The notes beneath the pieces were generated by a model. It was not told the origin of the DNA and made no database searches. It saw only the letters and a list, made by a program, of their open reading frames with translations. Shown here one piece after another: positions 59,445 to 64,000 of a stretch of DNA of 64,000 nt. Both the position numbers and the translations under genes were made by a program. The stretch is from assembly GCA_009823505.1 (NCBI GenBank), contig VZQC01011939.1, forward strand, positions 1,844,284-1,908,283. The letters run 5' to 3'. Every line of letters begins with the position of its first letter. Within the stretch, counting starts at the first letter, position 1. The stretch is from Rhizomys pruinosus (taxonomy: Eukaryota > Chordata > Mammalia > Rodentia > Spalacidae).

Positions 59445-62400
59445 CAATAGACCATTGTGACGGCACAATAGAGCATTGTGACGGCACTTTGACCATTTTG
59501 AGGGCAGAATAGACCATTGTGATGACCCAATAGACCATTGTGACGGCACAGTAGGCCATTGTGAGGGCACAGTAGACCATTGTGACGGAACAATTGACCA
59601 TTGTGAGGGCACAATAGACCATTGTGATGGCACAATAGGCCATTGTGAGGGCACAGTATATACCATTGTGATGGCAAAATAAGCCATAGTGAGGGCAAAA
59701 TAGACCATGGTGAGGGCAAAATAGACCATGGTTAGGGCAAAACAGACCATGGTGAGGGCAAAACAGACCATTGTGAGTGCACAATAGAGCATTGTGATGG
59801 CACAATTGACCATTGTGAGGGCACAACAGACCATTGTGAGGGCACAATAGACCATTGTGATGGCAGAATAGGCCATTGTGAGGGCACAATAGACCATTGT
59901 AATGGCACAATAGACCATTGTGAGGGCACAATAGACCATCATGTGGGCACAATACACCATTGTGATTGCAAAATAGACCACTGTGAGGGCACAATATACC
60001 ACTGTGAGGGCAAAATGTACCATTGTGAGGGCACAATGGACCATTGTGAAAGCACAATGGGCAATTGTGAGTGCACAATGGGAAAATGAGACGTCACAAT
60101 TGACCATTGTGAGGGCAAAATAGACCACTGAGAGGGCATAATTGACCATTTTGAGGGCACAATAGACCACTGTGAGGGCACAGTAGACAATTGTAACGGC
60201 ACAATTGACCATTGTCAGGGCACAATAGACCATTGTGAGGGAATAATAGACCATTGTGAGGGCACAATAGACCATTGTGATGGCACAATAGACCATTGTG
60301 AGGGCACAATAGACCATTGTGAGGGCACAATGGGCCATTGTGACGTCACAATTGAACATATTGAGGGCACAACAGACCTTTTCAGGGCACAATGGGCCAT
60401 TGTGAGGGCACAATGGGCCATTGTGATGTCATAATTGACCGTTGTGAGGGAACAATAGACCATTGTGACGGCACAATTGACCATTGTGAGGGCACAATGG
60501 ACCATTGTGAGCGCAAAATAGACCATTGTGATGGCACAATTGACCATTGTGAGGGCACAAAGGACCATCGTGAGGGAACAATAGACCATTGTGACGGCAA
60601 AATTGACCATTGTGGGTGCACAATAGACCATTGTGAGGGCACAATTGACAATTGTGAGGGCACAATAGACCATTATGAGGGCCCAATAGACCATTGTGAG
60701 CGCAAAATGGACCACGATGACGTCACAATTGACCATTGTGAGGGCACAATTGACCATTGTGAGGTCACAATAGACCATTGTGAGGGCATAATGGGCCATT
60801 GTGAGGGCAAAATGGGCCATTGTGATGGCACAATAGGCCACAGTGAGGGCACAATAGACCATAGTGAGGGCAAAATAGACCATGGTTTGTGCACAATAGA
60901 CAATGGTGAGGGAACAATAGACCATTGTGAGGGCACAGTAGAGCATTGTGACGGCACATTGACCATTTTTAGGGCAGAATAGACCATTGGGAGGGCACAA
61001 TAGACCATTGTGATGGCACAATAGTCCATTGTGAGGGCACAATAGACCATAGTAATGGCACAATAGACCATTGTGAAGGCACAATAGACCATCGTGATGG
61101 CAAAACAGACCATTGTCAGGGCACAATATACCATTGTGAGGGCACATTGGACCATTTTGAGGGCACAATGGGCCATTGTTAGGGCACAATAGACCATTGT
61201 GACGGCAAAATTGACCATTGTGAGTGCACAATAGACCATTGTGAGGGCCCAATAGACCATTGTGACGACACAATTCACCATTATGAGGGCACAATAGACC
61301 ATTGTGAGGGCCCAATGGGCCAATGTGAGCGCACAATGGGCCATGGTGACGTCACAATTGACGATTGTGAGGGCACAATAGACCATTGTGACGGCGCAAT
61401 TGACCATTGTGAGGGCACAATTGACCATTGTGAGCGCACAATGGGCCATTGTGACGTCACAATGGACCATTGGAGGGCACAATATAACATTGTGAGGGCA
61501 CAATGGACGATTTTGAGGGCACAATGGGCCATTGTTAGTGCACAATAGGCCACTGTGGCGACACAATCGACCATTGTGAGGGCACAATAGACCATTGTGA
61601 TGACACAATTGACCATTGTGAGGGCACAATATGCCATTCTGAGGGCACAATGGACCATTTTGAGGGTACAATGTGTCATTTTTAGGGCACAAAATGCCAT
61701 TGTGATGACACAATCGACCATTGTGAGGGCACAGTAGACCATTGTGACGGCAAAATTGATCATTGTGAGTTCACAATAGACCATTGTGAGGGCACAAGAG
61801 ACCATTGTGACGTCACAATTGACCCTTGAGGGCACAATAGAGCAATGTGAGGGCACAATAGACCATTGTGATGGCACAATTGACCATTGTGAGGGCACAA
61901 TAGACCATTTTAAGAGCACAATTGAGCACTTTGAGAGCACAATGGGCCATTCTGAGGTCACAATTGAGCATTGTGAGGGCACAAGAGACCATTGTGACTG
62001 CAAAATAGACCATTTTTGGGCCCCAGATACCATTGTGATGGCAACAGAGACCATTGTTTTTGCAAAATAGAACATAGTGAAGGCACAATAGACCATTGTG
62101 GGGCACAGTAGACCACTGTGAGGGCAAAATTGACCATTGTAAGGGCACAATAGACGACGGTGAGGGCAAAATATAACATTTTGATGTCACAATAGACCAT
62201 TGTGTGGGCACAATAGACCATTGTGATGGCACAATTGACCATTGTGAGGGCACAATAGACCACTGTGAGGGCACAATAGACCATAGTGATGGGACAGTAG
62301 GCCATTGTGAGGGCAAAATAGAACATTGTGCTGTCACAATAGACCATTGTGTGGGCACAATAGACCATTGTGAGGGCACAAGAGACTATTGTGACAGCAC

Positions 62401-64000
62401 AATTGACGATTGTGAGGGCACAATAGACCATTGTGAGTGCAAAATAGACCATGGTGAGGTCACAAGAGACCGTTGTGTTAACACAAGAGACCGTTGTGAT
62501 GGCAAAAGGCACCATTGTGATGGCACAATTGACAATTGTGAGGGCGCAATAGACCATGGTGAGGGCACAATAGAGCATTGTGACGGCACATTGACCATAT
62601 TGAGGGCAGAATAGACCATTGTGAGGGCACAAAAGACCATTGTGATGGCACAACAGACCATAGTGAGTGCAAAATAGACCATGGTGAGGGCACAATAGAC
62701 CACGGTGAGGGGCCAATAGACCATTGTGAGGGCACAATAGACCATTGTGACGGCACAATTGACCATTGTGAGTGCACAATAGACCATTGTGAGTGCACAA
62801 TTGACCATTGTGACGGCACAGTTGACCACTGTGAGGGCACAAGAGAGCATTGTGATGGCACAATTGACCATTGAGGGCACAATAGACCATTGTGAGGGCA
62901 CAATAGACCATTGTGATGGCGCAATTGATCATTGTGAGGGCAAAATAGACCATTGTGAGGGCACAATAGACCATTATGAGGGCCCAATAGACCATTGTGA
63001 GTGCACAATGGACCATGGTGACGTCACAATTGACCATTGTGAGGGCACAATAGACCATTGTGAGGACACAAACGACCATTGTGAGGGCACAATAGACTAT
63101 TGTGAAGGCACAATTGACCATTGTGAGGGCACAATATACCATTGTGTGGGAACAATGGCCCATTTTGAGGGCACAATGGCCCATTCTTAGGGCACAATAG
63201 GCCACTGTGGCGACACAATAGACCATTGTGAGGCCACAATAGACCATTGTGACGGCACAATTGACCATAGGGAGGGCAAAATTGACCATTGTGAGCGCAC
63301 AATAGACCATAGTGACGGCAAAATTGACCATTGTGAGGGCACAATAGACCATTGTGAGGGCACAATGGGCCATTGTGACATCACAATTGAACATACTGAG
63401 GGCACAACAGACCTTTTCAGGGCACAATGGGCCATTGTGAGGGCACAATGGGCCATTGTGATGTCATAATTGACCGTTGTGAGGGAACAATAGACCATTG
63501 TGACGGCACAATTGACCATTGTGAGGGCACAATGGACCATTGTGAGGGCAAAATAGACCATTGTGATGGCACAATTGACCATTGTGAGGGCACAAAGGAC
63601 CATCGTGAGGGAACAATAGACCATTGTGACGGCAAAATTGACCATTGTGAGTGCACAATAGACCATTGTGAGGGCACAATTGACAATTGTGAGGGCACAA
63701 TAGACCATTATGAGGGCCCAATAGACCATTGTGAGCGCAAAATGGACCACGATGATGTCACAATTGACCATTGTGAGGGCACAATAGACCACTGTGAGGG
63801 CAAAATAGACCATAGTGATGGGACAGTAGGCCATTGTGAGGGCAAAATAGAACATTGTGCTGTCACAATAGACCATTGTGTGGGCACAATAGACCATTGT
63901 GAGGGCACAAGAGACTATTGTGACAGCACAATTGACGATTGTGAGGGCACAATAGACCATTGTGAGTGCAAAATAGACCATGGTGAGGTCACAAGAGACC
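59445..64000. repeat. 21-bp minisatellite array, about 217 units, open at the window end
   Basis: Each unit consists of CACAAT, a 5-base centre (mostly AGACC, TGACC or GGGCC), ATTGTG, and a 4-base linker (mostly AGGG). The arms are inverted copies, so every unit is a quasi-palindrome. Units vary at a few positions, and rare units are 1-3 bases shorter or longer. Long blocks repeat as higher-order units. Because 21 is a multiple of three, open frames run for hundreds of codons on both strands (for example 61958-63448, minus) without any sign of being genes. Confidence 0.97.
60341..63026. promoter_or_regulatory. CRE (TGACGTCA) motifs within minisatellite units
   Basis: The linker variant CGTC turns the junction of two units into the CREB/ATF palindrome TGACGTCA. 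I find it at 60341-60348, 60718-60725, 61347-61354, 61452-61459, 61808-61815 and 63019-63026. In at least three of these (60341, 61452, 61808) the longer palindrome ATTGTGACGTCACAAT is complete. Decayed versions (GATGTCATAA, GACATCACAA) are near 60425, 63373 and 63461. Binding is not shown, only the motif. Confidence 0.7.

Noticed and set aside
59427..63981. Multiple 65-496 codon frames in the terminal array as protein-coding genes
   Set aside because: All are made of the 21-bp unit read in different frames and strands, with no start context, splice structure or domain. The period alone explains them.
59445..64000. CRISPR array
   Set aside because: Units are contiguous 21-mers without spacers, in a mammalian genome.

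Overview
This window is nuclear DNA from a muroid rodent (mouse, rat, hamster or vole group). The evidence is the repeat content: tRNA-derived B2 SINEs in both orientations, 7SL-derived B1 SINEs, long L1 LINEs with monomer-type promoters, ERV-K-like LTR pieces and a KRAB zinc-finger duplicon. There is no bacterial-style gene organisation. Most long open frames are LINE-1 or tandem-repeat by-products. I cannot name the species; the B2 copies carry a 17-bp internal duplication that I do not recall from house mouse.

Layout. 0-17 kb is almost wholly L1 sequence (a minus-strand copy at 2.0-5.4 kb, a near full-length minus-strand copy at about 9.1-15.0 kb, and a rearranged 5' piece at 15.0-16.2 kb) studded with B1 and B2. 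17.1-19.3 kb is a large imperfect inverted repeat. 20.8-30.8 kb is the only recognisable cellular gene with a credible structure: a KRAB zinc-finger gene on the plus strand. It has an ATG exon, a 127-bp KRAB-A exon, a 96-bp KRAB-B exon and a terminal zinc-finger exon. The splice phases agree across all four exons, but the finger array is broken by a frameshift and two stops, and its 3' end is cut off by an Fbxw2 retropseudogene on the opposite strand.

33.6 kb holds an unusual chimeric insertion: an antisense tRNA-Trp 5' half joined to a B2 inside one target-site duplication. 36.5-43.2 kb is a plus-strand L1 interrupted by an IAP-like LTR, an assembly gap and an inverted piece of the KRAB duplicon. 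43.2-44.9 kb has another LTR fragment and a minus-strand KRAB-B exon. 46-50 kb is a GC-richer region with diverged tandem units and an ERV end flanked by a 0.54-kb direct duplication. 51.7-52.5 kb is a second, orphan zinc-finger array. 53-56.5 kb is an old L1 followed by a degraded duplicate across an N, which looks like uncorrected read sequence. 59.4-64.0 kb, running off the window end, is a 21-bp minisatellite (about 217 units) with quasi-palindromic units and higher-order structure.

How it fits together: the block is a rapidly evolving KRAB-ZNF cluster environment, where segmental duplicates, retroelements and the proteins that normally silence them accumulate together. I see no intact novel multi-gene system. 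The most unusual items are the SOX/CRE-motif-rich minisatellite, the truncated KRAB protein frame, the tRNA-half/B2 chimera and the ERV-associated duplication. Coordinates of repeat edges are by eye and may be off by 5-20 bases.
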